Shown in pieces: positions 61,140 to 64,000 of a stretch of DNA of 64,000 nucleotides. Made by a program: the position numbers and the translations under genes. The DNA lies in contig JAKOGI010000326.1 of the NCBI GenBank assembly GCA_029747015.1, positions 186,001 to 250,000 on the forward strand. The letters run 5' to 3'. Every line of letters begins with the position of its first letter. Position 1 is the first letter of the stretch. The stretch is from Carnegiea gigantea (lineage: Eukaryota; Streptophyta; Magnoliopsida; Caryophyllales; Cactaceae). The notes beneath the pieces were generated by a model. It was not told the DNA's origin, ran no database searches, and saw nothing but the letters and a program-made list of their open reading frames with translations.

Positions 61140-61818
61140 ATAAGGTGATAATACTTGTAGTCAATTTGGAGCAACTATTGCATGTCCTAGGGGTAAGTAT
61201 TTGTAGTTGAAAAGGGTGACTATTAAACCATATAAATGAACGAATGAATCAATACTAGTTGACAGTAGGGGCAAATTATTATGTACACCCGAGAGCACGT
61301 GTTACTATATCTATTTTATATATATTTTTTGGGGTGTATTTGTCATATATTTTATATTTTAACATATAATTGCTTAGGTATCATATGGGAGTATAAACAC
61401 TCAAGTGTATGATATAGGCTTTAGACATTAGGTCACTATTGTATTAATAGCACGCGCCATGATCATAATGAATCTTTAAACGAAACCTCTCTCTTCTAAC
61501 TTTAGATACACTAAAATAACAATTTATGTTGATTAAATTGCCATTGCATATGTTGATTGAAGGGGTTACTACGGTAGTTAATATGGGGATTGTATTTTGA
61601 CTATAAGATTTGTATTTGTTTGAATATAACCAATGTTGTAAGTGCTGTTTAGTAAATTGCACATTATTAATTAATGAATTCTTCCCTTAAAAAAAAGTAA
61701 GAAACCCTTGTGTAGATTTCTTGATACCCTATTCGAGGCAGTTTGATTTTTGATCCTAATGAGAGTTTATCGTAATTCATGTTTGCCTTCATTGTATCAT
61801 ATGATTTGTTTTGCTGAA
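61140..61818. other. No gene recognised
   Basis: AT-rich, without supportable features, up to the presumed end of the Gypsy LTR. Confidence 0.4.
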
Positions 61819-63037
61819 TGCTATCAAGAGTGATGGTGATGGAAAGTTCAATGGAAACCACTCACACTCAAGGAAGAACACAAGAACAAGGAAAGGAACT
61901 CACGGCCTTAGCTTGATTAAGATACAGAAATCACTACTTAAACAAGATCAGGACTAGACTTGAACACCATCTTAGCCGGCCTAGTTAAGGATAAGCAATT
62001 TTAGTCTTTTGGGTTTCAAGGAGCAAAGCTCTCTTTTCTCTCTTTCAATTCATGAAATCTGATTACAAAATGAAAGAATACAAAGCCTTATAGTCTAGCA
62101 AGCAAGCATGCAAGCTGCTCTAGCCTAGGGAGTGAGGTTTCTTCCGAATTAGGAAACCTCTTAAACATGCTTAGTTCACAGTTTTAGCTAACCTGTGAGA
62201 TAATAGTTAGTTTATAAACTTAATCCTTACTAATTACAACCATTGAACCTATTAAACTTCAAGGATTAAAGCTAAACTAAATACTAAGCAAGCAATTAAG
62301 CAAAAAGGCAGCTGAGCATGTGAGGGAGAAAAGTGAAAAAGCTGCTTGGTCCCGGGTACCCTTTGCGGCTAGCCAATGGCTGAGTTTCTGTCTTTCTCTC
62401 CTTGTTCTTCATAGGATAACCTGGTGGTTCCTTCATGATTGTATCTAACAGCCTTCTAACAAGCGAATCATGCAGCTAGACAAGGATTGGATGCCAGAAA
62501 AAACTTCAACTACCAAATGCACCAATTAGATGCAACCGGGCAGTAGCTAGCAGTTTGCAGGCTCTGTTTGGATGCCACTTTTCCCATACAAAACGTGGGC
62601 ATGATTTGGAATGCCACATATGGTTGGAAAGCTTAGAATTCCTTCTAATGCCTTCAGGTGGAATTATACATTTTCGAGCTCATTTGCCTGCCCAAAAATC
62701 AAAATACCCAGACTAGTCTACACCAAGCTTCAGTCTACACTGTTTGAAAAATTGGCCTGGTTCTTCATCTTCCACTTAGTTTAACTTAATTTAATCACTT
62801 AGACCAGGTAAGTAACATCTTGGGGACCTAAGATATACAAAAATTCAGAACTTAAATCTCATGGAAGCTTAAGTAATTAGATACACAAAACCGGGCTTAA
62901 AAACTGATTTGTACCCGTAGGGTTCTGTTTGTGTTTTTAGCAAAAGGTGAGCTATCTTTTGAACTTATGAGATTATTCTTGGACGTTTTGGACTTAATTG
63001 ATCATGATCAAGGTCATGGCTTGGTAGGACTCTATCA
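61819..63037 (-). mobile_element. Probable Gypsy 3' LTR
   Basis: Directly downstream (minus strand) of the integrase C-terminus, a purine tract AACGGGAGGA (about 63038-63047) precedes TGATAGAGTCC, a plausible LTR start. A TG...CA partner end, TTGATAGCA on the minus strand, lies at 61819. The right limit is reasonable; the left one is a guess because only one LTR is in the window. Confidence 0.45.
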
Positions 63038-63129
63038 TCCTCCCGTTATTGAAGAGATTTGATCCTCAAATCTTGTAGGGAGTCATTTGAATGGTACGGG
63101 CTCAAATATACCACATTGAAGGTGGCTAA

Positions 63130-64000
63130 AACTCTATAATCTTATGGTAAATTAATCTTGTAAGCATTGTCACTTATCTTCTCTAAGACCTCAAATGGAC
63201 TTTCAGCTCTTGGCATCAATTTGTTCTTCCTTTTGGAAGGAAATCTCTCCTTTCTTAAGTGGATCCATACTAGGTCTCCAGGTTGAAAAACTATCTTTCT
63301 CCTATGCTTGTTGGCTTGGGCTTCATAGGATGCATTAGTCTTCTCAATTTTGACCTTAACCAACTCATGGAGCTTTTGAATCTCCTTTACTCTTGCTTCT
63401 GTATCCGCAATTGGTTTCTGGTCTAAAGGTCTTGTAGTAAGGTCAAGGGGGCTAAGAGGATCATTCCCTAGACCACCCTGAAAGGAGAAAGACCAGTAGC
63501 CTTGCTTGTTGCTTTGTTTTATGCAAACTCAGCATAAGAAAGGAGTAAAACCCAAGCTTTGGCATGAGGTTTAATCAAAGCTCTTAGGAGAGTGTCTAAG
63601 GTTCAATTAGTTACCTCAATTTGGCCATCAGTTTAGGGGTGACATGTGGTACTATACATCAGTTTACTATCAATCTTCTTCTATAGGGTAATTCAAAAAT
63701 GGCTTAGAAACTTTGTATCCATATCAGAAATAATAGACTTAGGGATACCATCTAATCTGGTTACCTCTTTAAAGTACAATTCAGCAATGTGTGTAGCATC
63801 ATTGGTCTTATTGTATGATATGAAGTGTTCCATCTTTGAAAACCTATCCACCACTACAAATATTGAATCCTTGCCCCTTTGGGTCCTAGGGAGACCCAAA
63901 ATGAAGTCCATGCTCACATCCACCCAAGGTTGAGTGGGAACTGGAAGTGGCGCATACAAACTCTAGGGTAAGGTGTGACTCTTGGCAGCTTGGCATGTTC
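63130..64000 (-). pseudogene. Gypsy (Ty3) integrase, degenerate, continues past the window edge
   Basis: Minus-strand reading from the right edge: [40 protein letters not shown], then [14 protein letters not shown], the integrase catalytic core with the two aspartates of the D-D-E triad visible (DFILGL and SDMDTKF). After interruptions (several stops about 63480-63690) come DLTTRPLDQKPIADTEARVK and ANKHRRKIVFQPGDLVWIHL, RKERFPSKRKNKLMPRAE, SPFEVLEKISDNAYKINLP, the integrase C-terminal region of plant Gypsy elements. The rest of pol and gag would lie beyond position 64000. The stops make it non-functional. Confidence 0.85.

Overview
This window is nuclear DNA from a flowering plant, very probably a eudicot. 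It is AT-rich, has spliced genes with GT-AG introns, and carries plant-specific families: F-box/FBA proteins, FAR1-like proteins, the SCAR/WAVE subunit NAP1, plant Copia/Gypsy/TRIM retroelements with initiator-Met tRNA primer sites, hAT and Tourist-like MITEs and a Helitron. The species cannot be named from the sequence.

Layout. 0.36-1.3 kb: a non-autonomous hAT transposon carrying a tRNA-like promoter. 1.85-13.8 kb: an F-box/FBA cluster with one intact gene (12647-13810, minus) and four or more broken relatives, interspersed with MITEs, a long AT/AC microsatellite field (7.6-9.1 kb) hosting a complete TRIM retroelement, and the RNase H end of a LINE. 13.9-19 kb: no intact gene; diverged repeats, a TTA-flanked MITE and remnants of other MITEs. 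19.2-37.0 kb (minus): the main gene of the window, a 23-exon NAP1/GNARLED orthologue whose exons join in frame to 1345 codons plus stop. Its introns hold a LINE remnant, a hAT MITE, a 1.07-kb Tourist-like element and many poly(G)/poly(C) tracts. 37.6-39.1 kb: AT-rich, no gene seen. 39.1-44.3 kb: a decayed Copia 3' end (LTR plus RNase H end) in which are nested a hAT element, a gag-protease-only LTR retrotransposon and a second TRIM copy. 45.1-47.2 kb: two more F-box pseudogenes. 47.3-48.6 kb: two MITEs. 50.1-53.5 kb: tandem duplications with long AT microsatellites and repeated exon-like segments. 54.0-55.0 kb: the putative 5' end of an unrecognised minus-strand gene. 55.5-56.7 kb: a Helitron 3' end. 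57.8-58.6 kb: a FAR1/FHY3-like pseudogene. 59.97-60.43 kb: a hAT MITE. 61.8-64.0 kb: the 3' LTR and integrase end of a degenerate Gypsy element running off the right edge.

How it fits together. Only two protein genes look functional: the F-box gene (a likely SCF ubiquitin-ligase substrate receptor) and NAP1 (actin nucleation through SCAR/WAVE-ARP2/3). They are not functionally linked. The rest is mostly repeat turnover and gene decay. I found no evidence of a novel multi-gene system. The most unusual items are the altered N-terminus of NAP1, the internally deleted gag-protease retroelement with an irregular junction to a TRIM, hAT elements carrying tRNA-like promoters, and recurrent poly(T)-poly(G) junctions in NAP1 introns. 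Exon limits were read by eye from splice motifs, frame continuity and remembered family conservation; no search was run.
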